The notes: generated from the sequence alone by a model not told the origin. Shown: positions 35,000-44,503, counted from the stretch's first letter. The stretch is DNA of 64,000 nt from an uncultured Clostridia bacterium (GCA_934365195.1 CAKRNA010000003.1:1-64000); one strand, 5' to 3'. Numbers and translations: made by a program.

Positions 35000-35030
35000 T
35001 CCTTTTTTCGCATGAAGAAAGGATTTTTTT
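35000..35030 (+). terminator. Riboswitch-controlled terminator before ribU
   Basis: A 10-bp stem with one G-T pair (35000-35009 with 35014-35023) and a 4-nt loop, followed by seven T, lies between the aptamer and ribU. Confidence 0.88.
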
Positions 35031-35079
35031 ATCGGCATAGTGTTTTTTTAAAAACTCGCTCCAAAGAAAAGGAGAAAGT

Positions 35080-35721
35080 ATGAACAAAAAAAGAAACACA
35101 TTATATCTTACTTTGACGGCAATGTTTACCGCTCTTACTTGCGTAACCACAATGTTCGTTCAAATTCCAAATCCTGCAACAGGCGGATACGTAAATATCG
35201 GCGATTGCGTAGTGCTTGCAGCGGCAACGTTGCTTGGTCCTGCCGCCGGATTTTTTATCGGTGGCGTTGGCTCTTGTCTTGCGGATTTAATATCCGGATA
35301 CGCACATTGGGCGCTACCTACTTTTATCATTAAAAGTATCGAGGGCTTTTTGTGTGGCATTACCACCTACTACATATTTAGGTCAAAAGCAAGTAAAGGC
35401 ATCAAACTATTGTCCGTTGCTCTTGTTTCGTTTGCAAGTTCTATCATTATGATGTTTGGATACTTCTTAGCAAACTACGCAATGGGAGGCATCGGTAAAG
35501 CAACCGCAAGCGTAATTCCTAACACGATTCAAGCAGCGGTAAGTTTCGCTATCGATATTGCATTTATCTCAGCGCTAATCAAAACGAAAGTGTTTAACGG
35601 CTACCTATCGCTAAGCGTAAGCGACAAACTATTGCAAAAGAACAAACAAAAACACGCCTTAGCAACTGCTAGCGGAGTTACGGTAGATAGTTCGTCAAAC
35701 GAACCTACTGAGGAAAAATAA
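35080..35721 (+). CDS. ribU: Riboflavin-specific ECF transporter S component
   Basis: The protein has 213 residues with about six membrane helices and the start TLTAMFTALTCVTTMFVQIPNPATGGYVNIGDCVVLAAATLLGP. The motif NIGDCVVLAAATLLGPAAGFFIGGVGS is typical of ECF S components. The FMN riboswitch directly upstream specifies riboflavin. S components bind the vitamin and work with the shared ATPases EcfA/A' and EcfT, which are not in the window. The C-terminal 30 residues are polar and variable. Start follows AAAGGAGAAAG. Confidence 0.93.
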   Translation: MNKKRNTLYLTLTAMFTALTCVTTMFVQIPNPATGGYVNIGDCVVLAAATLLGPAAGFFIGGVGSCLADLISGYAHWALPTFIIKSIEGFLCGITTYYIFRSKASKGIKLLSVALVSFASSIIMMFGYFLANYAMGGIGKATASVIPNTIQAAVSFAIDIAFISALIKTKVFNGYLSLSVSDKLLQKNKQKHALATASGVTVDSSSNEPTEEK

Positions 35722-35827
35722 CAAAAAAATAGCATATTAAAACTCGCCACTTTTAGTAAAAATATTTGGGTTAAACAAAGTTTACTACTTGGATTTTTAG
35801 TACGTGGCAAAAATAAGAATAACGCAT

Positions 35828-35854
35828 AAAAGGGATTTTGTAATCCCTTTTTTT
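35828..35854 (+). terminator. Terminator of ribU
   Basis: AAAAGGGATT pairs with AATCCCTTTT around 4 nt, followed by more T. Confidence 0.85.
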
Positions 35855-36134
35855 ATTTGATTTTCTTTTTTTTTAACCTCTAACTTATACCTCTAATTCT
35901 TATGTTTCACTTTCATTTTTAGCAAAAAATCGTACTTAATTTACTATCTTTTTAAGGTAAAACAACTAACGGCAAAGCAACAAAATACCCTCTTTTCCAT
36001 TTCCGCTAAGTAGAAAAACCTATTATTTTCACGCAAAAATCACCATTTTTCCCCTAAAACTCACTCAAAATATCAAAAAATTGTGATTATTATATAATTT
36101 TTGGAGAAAAATAAAAAAAATATTAAAAAAACCG

Positions 36135-36163
36135 TTGACATAATGGAAAAGTGGATATATAAT
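36135..36163 (+). promoter_or_regulatory. Consensus sigma-A promoter of clpB
   Basis: TTGACA (36135-36140), exactly 17 bp, and TATAAT (36158-36163): a perfect consensus promoter, as expected for a gene held down by a repressor. Confidence 0.92.
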
Positions 36164-36164
36164 T

Positions 36165-36191
36165 TTAGCAATCAAAGATGTTAATTGCTAA
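36165..36191 (+). promoter_or_regulatory. CIRCE-like operator (HrcA site) of clpB
   Basis: TTAGCAATC, nine bases, then AATTGCTAA. The arms match in 8 of 9 positions and the 9-N9-9 layout equals the CIRCE consensus TTAGCACTC-N9-GAGTGCTAA. It begins one base after the -10 box, so bound HrcA would block transcription until heat or protein stress. Confidence 0.8.
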
Positions 36192-36226
36192 CAATCTAGA
36201 ATATAGACTGCTAAAAGGAGGATAAT

Positions 36227-38791
36227 ATGACCGATAAGTTTACACAAAAATCGCTACTAGCGTTACAAGATGCGTCAAGTATTGCCGGCGCAAACAAAAA
36301 TACCGAGATTACTGAAGAGCATTTAGCCCTTGCGTTACTAAGCGATAGCGAAGGTTTAATACCTAACCTTTTAACCAAAATGAACGTGGACGTAAACGAA
36401 CTATCTAGGCAAGTTAAAAGGATAGTAGATAATCTTCCTAGGGCAACGTATGATTACGAGCCAAAATTATCTAGTAATCTTGCAAAAATACTTAACGAAT
36501 CTGAAAATAAAGCAAAAAAACAAAAAGACGAATACGTAAGCGTGGAGCATTTGTTCTCGGCAATTATCGAAAACTGCTCTACTGACCTAAGCAAAGTATT
36601 CAAACAATATGGAATTACCTTACAAAAATTTGAACAGGAGGTAAAGAAAGTGAAAAACGACAGAATTACAAGCGATAACCCTGAAAGCACCTACGACGTA
36701 CTAGAAAAATACGGAATTGACCTAACCCAAAGGGCAAAAGAAGGAAAACTAGATCCCGTTATAGGCAGGGACGACGAAATAAGAAACGCAATAAGAATTT
36801 TGAGTAGGAAAACCAAAAACAACCCCGTTCTAATCGGTGAACCGGGCGTTGGTAAAACCGCAATAGTAGAAGGCTTAGCACAAAGAATAGCCAAAAACGA
36901 CGTACCTGAGGGCTTGAAAAACAAATCCTTGTACGCTCTTGATATGGGCTCTTTAATTGCAGGCGCTAAGTATCGTGGCGAATTTGAGGAAAGATTAAAA
37001 GCAGTACTAAACGAAGTTAAAAAGCAAAACGGTAATTTGCTACTGTTTATTGATGAAATCCACACCATCGTAGGCGCAGGTAAAACCGAAGGCAGTATGG
37101 ATGCAGGCAACATTCTAAAACCTATGCTTGCCCGTGGCGAACTACACTGTATCGGCGCAACCACCCTTGACGAATACCGTAAGTATATCGAAAAGGACGC
37201 TGCCCTAGAAAGACGTTTCCAACCTATTATGGTAAACGAGCCAACCGTAATAGACACCATCACCATACTTCGTGGATTAAAGGAAAAGTACGAAATTTTC
37301 CACGGCGTAAGAATACACGACTCGGCAATAGTTGCTGCGGCTACCTTGTCGGATAGATACATCACCGATAGATTCTTGCCCGATAAAGCAATAGACCTTA
37401 TTGATGAGGCATGCGCTATGATAAGAACGGAAATTGATAGTATGCCTATCGAAATGGACGTAATCAGCCGTAAGATAATGCAACTGGAAATCGAGGAAAT
37501 GGCGCTAAGCAAAGAAACCGATAAACTAAGCATAGAAAGACTAGAAAACGTTAAAAAGGAAATCAGCGAACTAAGAAGCAAGTTCAACGAAATGAAAGTT
37601 CGTCTTGAAAACGAAAAGGCAGAAATAGGCGTGGTACAAAACACCAAGGCAGAAATCGATAAAGTAAATATCGAAATCGAAAATGCAAAACGTGTAAGCG
37701 ACTACGAAAAGGCTGCAAAACTTCAATACGGCACTCTTCCCGAACTACAAAAACGCTTAAAGGACGCAGAGGAAAAAACTAAGGATAACGACCATATTTT
37801 GCGTGACGAAGTCACCGTGGACGAAATAACCCAAATCGTGTCGAAGTGGACGGGAATACCCGTAACAAAACTGATGAGCAGCGAAAAAGAGAAACTACTT
37901 CACCTTGACGAAGAACTACACAAACGTGTAATCGGTCAAGACGAAGCCGTACAAAAAGTTGCCGAGGCAATCCTACGTTCAAGGGCAGGTATCGCCGACG
38001 AAAACAGACCTATCGGTTCGTTTATGTTCTTAGGCCCTACCGGTGTCGGTAAAACAGAACTAGCAAAAGCGCTATCATCTTACCTATTCGATGACGAAAG
38101 AAATATGGTAAGAATAGATATGAGCGAATATATGGAAAAATTCTCGGTATCTAGGCTAATCGGTGCGCCTCCGGGATACGTAGGCTACGATGAAGGCGGA
38201 CAACTTACCGAGGCTGTAAGACGTCACCCGTATTCCGTAGTATTGTTCGACGAAATCGAAAAGGCACACCCTGACGTATTCAACGTGCTACTACAAGTGC
38301 TTGACGACGGCAGAATTACCGATAGCCAAGGCAGAACGGTAGACTTTAAGAATACCATAATCATTATGACCTCTAACCTAGGTAGCAACATTATCCTAGA
38401 CAATATGGAGGACAATAACGAGATAACTAGCCAAACCAAGTACCAAATCGACAAACTACTAAAACAAACTTTTAGACCGGAGTTCTTAAACAGGCTAGAC
38501 GAGATAGTAATATTCACCCCTCTAACCAAGGAGAATATCGCAAGCATCGTGGACTTAATGCTAGACAAACTATCTAAGAGGTTAAAAGACCAAGACTTGA
38601 AACTTGTAGTTACCGACAAAGCAAAAAGCGCTATCGTTTCGGGCGGCTACGATCCGATCTTTGGTGCAAGACCGCTAAAACGTTACATTGAGCAAAACGT
38701 AGAAACCTTGATTGCAAGAGCAATTCTAAAAGGTGATATTAGTAAAGATACGGTTACCGTAGACTACGACGACGGCTTCACCGTAAAATAA
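36227..38791 (+). CDS. clpB: ATP-dependent disaggregase ClpB
   Basis: The protein has 854 residues, the usual ClpB length. It has the Clp N-terminal repeat domain (about 1-145), first AAA+ domain with Walker A GEPGVGKT (204-211) and Walker B LLLFIDEIHT (271-280), a long coiled-coil middle domain (about 405-525) that marks ClpB and not ClpC, and a second AAA+ domain with Walker A GPTGVGKT (603-610) and the SNLG sensor. ClpB with DnaK frees proteins from aggregates. No ClpP-binding loop is seen. A consensus promoter and a CIRCE-like site indicate HrcA control. Start follows AAAGGAGG. Confidence 0.97.
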   Translation: MTDKFTQKSLLALQDASSIAGANKNTEITEEHLALALLSDSEGLIPNLLTKMNVDVNELSRQVKRIVDNLPRATYDYEPKLSSNLAKILNESENKAKKQKDEYVSVEHLFSAIIENCSTDLSKVFKQYGITLQKFEQEVKKVKNDRITSDNPESTYDVLEKYGIDLTQRAKEGKLDPVIGRDDEIRNAIRILSRKTKNNPVLIGEPGVGKTAIVEGLAQRIAKNDVPEGLKNKSLYALDMGSLIAGAKYRGEFEERLKAVLNEVKKQNGNLLLFIDEIHTIVGAGKTEGSMDAGNILKPMLARGELHCIGATTLDEYRKYIEKDAALERRFQPIMVNEPTVIDTITILRGLKEKYEIFHGVRIHDSAIVAAATLSDRYITDRFLPDKAIDLIDEACAMIRTEIDSMPIEMDVISRKIMQLEIEEMALSKETDKLSIERLENVKKEISELRSKFNEMKVRLENEKAEIGVVQNTKAEIDKVNIEIENAKRVSDYEKAAKLQYGTLPELQKRLKDAEEKTKDNDHILRDEVTVDEITQIVSKWTGIPVTKLMSSEKEKLLHLDEELHKRVIGQDEAVQKVAEAILRSRAGIADENRPIGSFMFLGPTGVGKTELAKALSSYLFDDERNMVRIDMSEYMEKFSVSRLIGAPPGYVGYDEGGQLTEAVRRHPYSVVLFDEIEKAHPDVFNVLLQVLDDGRITDSQGRTVDFKNTIIIMTSNLGSNIILDNMEDNNEITSQTKYQIDKLLKQTFRPEFLNRLDEIVIFTPLTKENIASIVDLMLDKLSKRLKDQDLKLVVTDKAKSAIVSGGYDPIFGARPLKRYIEQNVETLIARAILKGDISKDTVTVDYDDGFTVK

Positions 38792-38831
38792 CTTAATCCA
38801 TAACTTCAACTCCAAATAAACTAAAAAAATC

Positions 38832-38857
38832 CCCGACGTAATCGTCGGGATTTTTTT
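38832..38857. terminator. Terminator of clpB (works on both strands)
   Basis: CCCGACG pairs with CGTCGGG around TAAT, flanked by A and T runs. It also stands downstream of the fucose operon on the other strand. Confidence 0.9.
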
Positions 38858-39009
38858 GGTTTTCACCCGTATATAAAATATACTCTCTCTATATATTTTA
38901 CGTGGCTAACGTCTTTACAATATTACACATTCGCCACTTTATACGCTTAATTTTGCTTGTAAACTACGGTTTTTGTGGTTTAACCTCTGCTATTATTAGT
39001 TGTCTATTA

Positions 39010-40410
39010 CTAATTTGCACCTATAATTTTCACGTCGTAACTTGCCACGATTACCTTCTCTACGTCACCTTTTTTAATCACGTTTAGGCTAATTAGTTGA
39101 CCTAACGCATTACCTAGTGCACTCGCCTCGATAGGACCTGCCCACACGGGAATATTCAGGCTTTTTGCAATCAACTCGTTTAAATACCCGTTGTTTGCTC
39201 CGCCCCCGATTATATGCAATCTATCGTAGGTTTTACCCGTAATCGAGCATAGGTCGTCGTAGGCTTTTTTGTAAGCCGCCGCCATAGAAACGTACACGGT
39301 TTTGGCTATTTCGCCCATCGTGTTTAACTCTATATTTTGGTGCGATTTGGCGTAATTTTTAATCTTGTCCACCATATTGCCGTGGGTGAAAAACTCCGAT
39401 GAGTTCACGTCGATAATAGCGTATTTTTCACAATTTCTTGCGCTATCCACTATCTCGTCGTAAGTAATTTCGCCGCCCTCTTCCCACTCTTTTTTGCATT
39501 GCTGGATAATCCACATACCTATGATATTTTTAAGTAGTCTTACCCTTCCGTCAAAAGCAAGTTCGTTAGTGTACAAGTTTAAGTAGGTTTCTTTGCTTAT
39601 TATCGGCTCGTCTACAATCGTGCCAAACAGCGACCAAGTACCGCTACTTAGGTAAAGCGGCTTTTCAGATGAAGGAACGCCTAGCACGGCGCAAGCCGTA
39701 TCGTGACCTGCCGTTAAAATAACAGGTAAGTCGTAGTCTATGCCGCACTCTTTTTTTACTTCCTCTTTAATATAGCCTAGCACTTCGCCCGTTTTTTTGA
39801 CCTTTGGGAATATCCTTTTGGGTATATCCTCTTTTAAAAACCTCTCGTCAAATCCGTTTTGCAGGCTGAAAAATCCGCTTGTTGAGGAGATTGTAGGCTC
39901 TGCCGCCACCTCGCCCGTCAGCATATATCCAAGAAGTTCCGGCATAAACAGTAAATATTCCACCTTGCCCCAGTCCTGATTTTCCTCGTTTCTTACGGCA
40001 AGTTGATAGGTGGTGTTGAAGTCGTTTATCGATATACCCGCCAAGGAGAAAAACTCGTAATCCTTATCTTTTAGTTTCTCTCTCATCACGGCGTTTTTAT
40101 CGTCACGGTAGCACCTAGGATAATCAATCAACTCGCCTTTTTTGTCGATAAGCCCAAAGTCCACACCCCAAGTATCTATTCCAACCGAACTAAGTTTACC
40201 CACCGTGCTACTAGCAATGCCGATTGCTTTTACCACCTCGTTAAACAAGGCGTAAATATCCCACACGTATTTCCCGTCTTTTTTTATTGCGCCGTTATTA
40301 AATCTGTGCACGGTAGTTTCTTTAATTATGCCGTTTTGATATTCAAACACAATTCCCCTTCCGGAACTTGCGCCCAAATCAATAGCCAGCACCCTTGCTT
40401 CTTTTTCCAT
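39010..40410 (-). CDS. Sugar kinase of the FGGY family, rhamnulokinase-like, acting as L-fuculokinase
   Basis: The protein has 466 residues from the ATG at 40410; a TTG three codons earlier is less likely. It opens VLAIDLGASSGRGIVFE, a glycine-rich phosphate loop typical of the RhaB branch, and has SSVGIDTWGVDFGLID, YRD, TAGHDTACAV and a C-terminal HIIGGGANNGYLNELIAK ATP site. FGGY kinases phosphorylate ketoses; RhaB-like kinases often accept both L-rhamnulose and L-fuculose. The neighbours (fucose isomerase and class II aldolase) point to L-fuculose as substrate. It is the last gene of the fucose operon, directly after the aldolase stop. Confidence 0.88.
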   Translation of the reverse strand: MEKEARVLAIDLGASSGRGIVFEYQNGIIKETTVHRFNNGAIKKDGKYVWDIYALFNEVVKAIGIASSTVGKLSSVGIDTWGVDFGLIDKKGELIDYPRCYRDDKNAVMREKLKDKDYEFFSLAGISINDFNTTYQLAVRNEENQDWGKVEYLLFMPELLGYMLTGEVAAEPTISSTSGFFSLQNGFDERFLKEDIPKRIFPKVKKTGEVLGYIKEEVKKECGIDYDLPVILTAGHDTACAVLGVPSSEKPLYLSSGTWSLFGTIVDEPIISKETYLNLYTNELAFDGRVRLLKNIIGMWIIQQCKKEWEEGGEITYDEIVDSARNCEKYAIIDVNSSEFFTHGNMVDKIKNYAKSHQNIELNTMGEIAKTVYVSMAAAYKKAYDDLCSITGKTYDRLHIIGGGANNGYLNELIAKSLNIPVWAGPIEASALGNALGQLISLNVIKKGDVEKVIVASYDVKIIGAN

Positions 40411-40412
40411 AA

Positions 40413-41666
40413 TTACCAACCGTTAAAAGCGTCGTTTATTTCGTCCACTTGCTCGCCTATAATAGGCTGAATATTGCTAATTTGCTTTGCCAGTACCACC
40501 GACCTTGCCGAATAATCTAGTACTTCAAGCCTATCAAAAGCCTTGGTTATATTTTTTCCTATCGTGATTACGCACTCGTTATCAATAATCACCGCAGGTA
40601 CTTTCGTACTAATAGTGCTTGCAATTAAGTCGTAATCCTTAATCGCTTCATAGCCTAGCCTTTCTACGTCTTTAAGCATAATGTAACTTTCAGGAATAAG
40701 CCTTGCGTCAAAGTCCTCGTTTACAACGGCAAAAGACATAGTGGCAGGCGGCATAGAGATAAATACTGCGTTTGCCTCGGGGTTTTTCTCAAATATCTTT
40801 TTGATTAGGTCTAGGTATTTGCAAGGTTTATCTTGCGACAAATATCCCCCCTCGAACCTAACGATATCCTCTGCCGATATATCAAGCGGACTATCGCATT
40901 CAGCGTTAAACAAAAATCCGCCGCCATCTCTTACTGCAAGCGTACCAAACAGGCTGCCTACCAGCCCGCCTTTGTATGCCCTTTGTAAAAAACGCACCAT
41001 ATCTTCTTTTACTTGGCTTACGTCGTTATTCATTTCTTTTACGGCGTAACTAGGCAACGTAAGAGGGATTTCTTTGGTGTATTTCACTTCACCCAAAGCA
41101 CGTGCGCTAAACAACGTACGGCACAAATAATCCAAAGTTTCGTACTTAGCCAGCGCCGTAGCCATATCGATTGCCCCAACGGTTGCCCCGTGGTTGTCCA
41201 TCATAACCGTGCGGTAGCCCTTTTTGAACTGCTCCATTACGATATTGCCAAGTTTTAGCGAGCCCGGTAGAGCGTAAGTAGAGCCGACAACTAAGCCTAG
41301 ATTATCGCTATACACCCTAGCACATTTAGGGTTAGGGCTCACCCTCATACAAGCATAAGCAACCACAGCAGGTGCGTGTGCATGCACTATTGCCTTTACG
41401 TCCTTACACGTTTTGTAGATATTAGAGTGGAAAGGAAGTTCCATCGACGGTTTGTGCTTTCCTATTATCTCCCCGCTAGGCAAAACCTCCACGATATCGT
41501 CTATCGTAAGGCTGCCCTTATCTATGCTACTTGGCGTAATAAAAATATGCCCGTTTTCGTCTATTGCCGAGATATTTCCGCCTGAGGTTGTGGTAAGGGC
41601 GTTACTATACACCCTTTCCATAGCCCTCAAAACTTGTTCTTTTACGCTTATTTTTCTTATATCCAT
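40413..41666 (-). CDS. Tandem-domain class II aldolase, L-fuculose-phosphate aldolase-like
   Basis: The protein has 417 residues, about twice the usual 215 of FucA. The first half (about 1-210) is a full aldolase II domain with the zinc ligands HAHA (VKAIVHAHAPAVVAYA) and DNHGATVG and the catalytic Glu in SMELPFH. The second half (about 215-410) has the same fold pattern (AYKGGLVGSLFGTLAVRD, NAVFISMPPATMSFAV), but the HxH is replaced by SMPP, so it probably lacks metal. The intact half should split L-fuculose-1-phosphate into DHAP and L-lactaldehyde; the other half may be structural. The stop and start with the isomerase gene overlap by 1 bp (TAATG). Confidence 0.85.
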   Translation of the reverse strand: MDIRKISVKEQVLRAMERVYSNALTTTSGGNISAIDENGHIFITPSSIDKGSLTIDDIVEVLPSGEIIGKHKPSMELPFHSNIYKTCKDVKAIVHAHAPAVVAYACMRVSPNPKCARVYSDNLGLVVGSTYALPGSLKLGNIVMEQFKKGYRTVMMDNHGATVGAIDMATALAKYETLDYLCRTLFSARALGEVKYTKEIPLTLPSYAVKEMNNDVSQVKEDMVRFLQRAYKGGLVGSLFGTLAVRDGGGFLFNAECDSPLDISAEDIVRFEGGYLSQDKPCKYLDLIKKIFEKNPEANAVFISMPPATMSFAVVNEDFDARLIPESYIMLKDVERLGYEAIKDYDLIASTISTKVPAVIIDNECVITIGKNITKAFDRLEVLDYSARSVVLAKQISNIQPIIGEQVDEINDAFNGW

Positions 41667-43420
41667 TATTTATACAATGCTCCGTAATTTTCGCAGGCTC
41701 TGTAATCAGCGCCCTCAAGGTCGCTAGTGCCAAATGCCGACCAAGAATGCGGCCTAAAAATCTTATCGCTAGGTACGTTGTGCATACTTACAGGTATTCT
41801 TAGCATAGATGCAAGCGTGATTAAATCCGCACCGATATGACCATAAGTAAACGCACCGTGATTTGCGCCCCAGTTTGCCATAACGCTGTACACGTCCTTA
41901 AATGCGCCCTCTCCCGTTAGACGTGGAGCAAACCAAGTACTAGGCCAAGTCGGATCGGTTCTGTCCCACAACGTCTTTTGCACGTCGTCAGGCACGTTTA
42001 CGGTGTAACCCTCTGCAATTTGTATTACAGGTCCTAAGCCGTCCACCATATTCACCCTTGCCATAGTCACAGGTATTTCAGCCTCGGTCTTGAAGTGCGA
42101 ACTAAATCCGCCGCCCCTAAAATAGCCAAGGTTTGCTTGACACCAGTCGGTTTTGTCCATAATAGCCTTGATATCCTCGTCGGTTATATTCCACCATTGC
42201 TTAATGGTGTTACCGTTTTCGTCCTTTGCCATAGCCGTTCCGTCAAGAGCCGCTGCGCCGCTGTTGATTAGGTGCATAAAGCCGTTTTCGGCACGCCCCG
42301 TAGGTTTCCAGCCGGTCACCCTTTCGATTGCGTCAGGCGACCAGTAAGTACGAACGTCTGCAAAAATGCTTGCCCTTTGGTTGATTAGTTTTTCTAGTAG
42401 CATAGCCATACCGTTCAAGGTGTCGTTCTCGGTAGCAAGAATAAGCGGCTCTTTTTTGCCGTTCCAGTCAAACGAAGTGTTTAGGATAGCCTCGGTAAAG
42501 TCGCCGTTAGGTAGCCAGTCCGTCCACATACGTTGACCTTGAAAACCGCCAAGAATAGCGTTTCGTCCCAGCGCCTCTTCGTGCCAGCCAATCTCGTCTA
42601 ATTTCTTGTTGCCCAGCATAATATCCTTTACGATAATCGTCATTTTAGCGATAAATTCCCATTGCTCGTCCTTTTCCTTCCTGCTCTTTGGCTTTGCGTT
42701 TATATCCATACCTTCACGGCAATGTTCCTTTATCCAACGTAGTTCTTTTTCGTACTCGTCCTTGTCGTAAATGCCTAGGGCAATACGCCTAGTTATCTCG
42801 GTCATATCCACCCATTCGGCACGAATACCGAAGTATTTTTGCATTAGGTTTCCGTCTAAGAACGAGCCGCCGATTCCCATTGCCACACTACCAAGACCAA
42901 CGTAAGCCTTGTTTCTCATACAGCCAACGGCAATAGCCGAGCGGGCAAACCTTAGGATTTTTTCACTTACGTCAGCAGGAATATTCGTGTCGTCCTTGTC
43001 CTGAACGTCCTTGCCGTAAATAGCAAAAGCAGGCAAGCCTCTTTGTGCGTGAACAGCCATAGCGGCAGCAAGATACACAGCGCCCGGTCTTTCGGTTGCG
43101 TTAAGACCCCACACTGCTTTTATCGTGTACGGATCAAGGTCGATAGTTTCAGAGCCGTAGCACCAGCAAGGCGTAACGCTAAGCGTACCCACCACGTTTT
43201 CTTTGCTAAAATAGTCGTGGCATCCAGCAGCCTCTTCGCCTCCGCCTATGGTTTGGTCAAAAACCACCACTCTAACGGGCGTGCCGTCGGTGTAAAATAG
43301 ATTTTCCTCAATCAATTTTTTTGCAGATTGCGCCATTTGACGAGTTTGCTCCTCTAAGCCTTCTCTAATGCCACCCCATCTACCGTCTATTATCGGTCTA
43401 ATTCCTATTGCAGGTTTCAT
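41666..43420 (-). CDS. fucI: L-fucose isomerase
   Basis: The protein has 584 residues from the ATG at 43420, behind AAGGAGAG; a TTG eight codons upstream is not supported. The family size is about 590. Typical stretches are IGIRPIIDGRWGGIREGLEEQT, the VVVFDQTIGGGEEAA pocket, VGLGSVAMGIGGS, the catalytic metal site LATENDTLNGMAMLL and GANHGAFTYGH near the C-terminus. The enzyme interconverts L-fucose and L-fuculose with a manganese ion. First gene of the fucose operon; the regulator lies 94 bp upstream on the same strand. Confidence 0.97.
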   Translation of the reverse strand: MKPAIGIRPIIDGRWGGIREGLEEQTRQMAQSAKKLIEENLFYTDGTPVRVVVFDQTIGGGEEAAGCHDYFSKENVVGTLSVTPCWCYGSETIDLDPYTIKAVWGLNATERPGAVYLAAAMAVHAQRGLPAFAIYGKDVQDKDDTNIPADVSEKILRFARSAIAVGCMRNKAYVGLGSVAMGIGGSFLDGNLMQKYFGIRAEWVDMTEITRRIALGIYDKDEYEKELRWIKEHCREGMDINAKPKSRKEKDEQWEFIAKMTIIVKDIMLGNKKLDEIGWHEEALGRNAILGGFQGQRMWTDWLPNGDFTEAILNTSFDWNGKKEPLILATENDTLNGMAMLLEKLINQRASIFADVRTYWSPDAIERVTGWKPTGRAENGFMHLINSGAAALDGTAMAKDENGNTIKQWWNITDEDIKAIMDKTDWCQANLGYFRGGGFSSHFKTEAEIPVTMARVNMVDGLGPVIQIAEGYTVNVPDDVQKTLWDRTDPTWPSTWFAPRLTGEGAFKDVYSVMANWGANHGAFTYGHIGADLITLASMLRIPVSMHNVPSDKIFRPHSWSAFGTSDLEGADYRACENYGALYK

Positions 43421-43486
43421 AATACTCTCCTTTATTTTAGGCAAATGCCGTTTGTTTTAATTTTATTTATATTACCAAATTTCCTA

Positions 43487-43512
43487 TTGCTACTTATTGC
43501 TGTTTGTAGCAA
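43487..43512. promoter_or_regulatory. Inverted repeat between the regulator and fucI
   Basis: TTGCTAC (43487-43493) and GTAGCAA (43506-43512) flank 12 bases. No T-run follows, so it is more likely an operator than a terminator. Confidence 0.4.
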
Positions 43513-43514
43513 GC

Positions 43515-44465
43515 CTAGTTGTTTATAATGCTTGCCGAAAGCACAATATCGCTAGTTTCTTTTTTGTTTATTTTGTTTAATATAATCTTAGCGGCGCTCA
43601 CGCCTATTTCCTTAATAGGCTGATCCACTATTTGCACCTTTTGACCTATCACCTTAGTTAAATCGCCAAGGTCAAAGCCCGTAAAAGCAAGGCTATTAGC
43701 CCTTCCGCTCTCCTTTAATGCAAGCAACGAGCCAAGCGTCATATCGTAGTTTGTTACGAACACTCCGTCGATATTAGGCGAGAGGTCAAGCAAGCGCTTC
43801 ATAGCAAGATATCCGCCTTGCAAAGTGAACTTGCCGTTTACCACCAAATCGTCATTTACCTCACCTACTGCGTCGTAGTAGCCTTTTAACCTTTCTAGCG
43901 AGGTGTACACGTTCCCGCCGTGTATTACCCCCACCTTGCTGCCGTGACTAAGCATATTTTGTACCGCAATTTTCGATATTTCTCTGTTGTTAATGGTCAC
44001 GTTGGTTGCGTGCTCGTCCTCGATATACCTATCAATCACCACCACGGGAACGTCGAATTTTTTGGTTAGGTCAAACAACTTGTTGTTTTTAGTGGTTGGC
44101 ATAATGATTAGCCCGTCCACCATTTTGGACATTAGATATTTCACCGCCTTTATTTCGAGTTCCTCGTCGGACCTACAATCCGTTACGATAATTCCGTAGC
44201 CCTTTTTTCTTAGTTCGTCCTCCATATAACTGATAATAGAAGTGGCAAAAAAACTTGCGAGTTCAGGTAGCAACACGCCGATAGTCCTTGACGTGTGCGA
44301 CTTTAACGCCCTTGCGTATTCGTTAGGGATATAACCGAGTTTGTCTATTGCCTCTTCAATTTTTTTCTTGTTCTCGTCCCTAACCTTAGTATTATTTAGA
44401 TAAGCGCTAATAGTTCCGTACGCTAGCCCCGTTTCTTTTGCTAAATCTTTAATAGTTACTGCCAT
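43515..44465 (-). CDS. LacI-family transcriptional regulator of the fucose operon
   Basis: The protein has 316 residues: an N-terminal helix-turn-helix (MAVTIKDLAKETGLAYGTISAYLNN) with hinge helix (YARALKSHTSR), followed by a periplasmic-binding-protein-like effector domain (RTIGVLLPELASFFA through the C-terminus). It lies immediately upstream of fucI, aldolase and kinase in the same direction, so it most likely senses L-fucose or fuculose-1-phosphate and represses the operon. A LacI-type half-palindrome follows its own promoter, suggesting autoregulation. The length is slightly below the usual 330. Confidence 0.9.
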   Translation of the reverse strand: MAVTIKDLAKETGLAYGTISAYLNNTKVRDENKKKIEEAIDKLGYIPNEYARALKSHTSRTIGVLLPELASFFATSIISYMEDELRKKGYGIIVTDCRSDEELEIKAVKYLMSKMVDGLIIMPTTKNNKLFDLTKKFDVPVVVIDRYIEDEHATNVTINNREISKIAVQNMLSHGSKVGVIHGGNVYTSLERLKGYYDAVGEVNDDLVVNGKFTLQGGYLAMKRLLDLSPNIDGVFVTNYDMTLGSLLALKESGRANSLAFTGFDLGDLTKVIGQKVQIVDQPIKEIGVSAAKIILNKINKKETSDIVLSASIINN

Positions 44466-44485
44466 AATATCTCCATAAATAAAAC

Positions 44486-44499
44486 TCGAACCGTTTCAA
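44486..44499. promoter_or_regulatory. Candidate LacI-type operator of the regulator gene
   Basis: TTGAAACGGTTCGA, an imperfect palindrome with a central CG, sits just after the -10 box, where a repressor would block its own gene. Confidence 0.4.
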
Positions 44500-44503
44500 C
44501 TAT

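Larger units (their letters stand above)
35722..36226. other. AT-rich intergenic region between ribU and clpB
   Basis: No gene is seen. It holds the ribU terminator (35828-35854) and the clpB promoter and CIRCE-like operator (36135-36191). The remainder is featureless AT-rich sequence. Confidence 0.8.

Noticed and set aside
36691..37647. 318-codon minus-strand open frame inside clpB
   Set aside because: It is antisense to a highly conserved gene, with serine/leucine-rich translation and no start signal.
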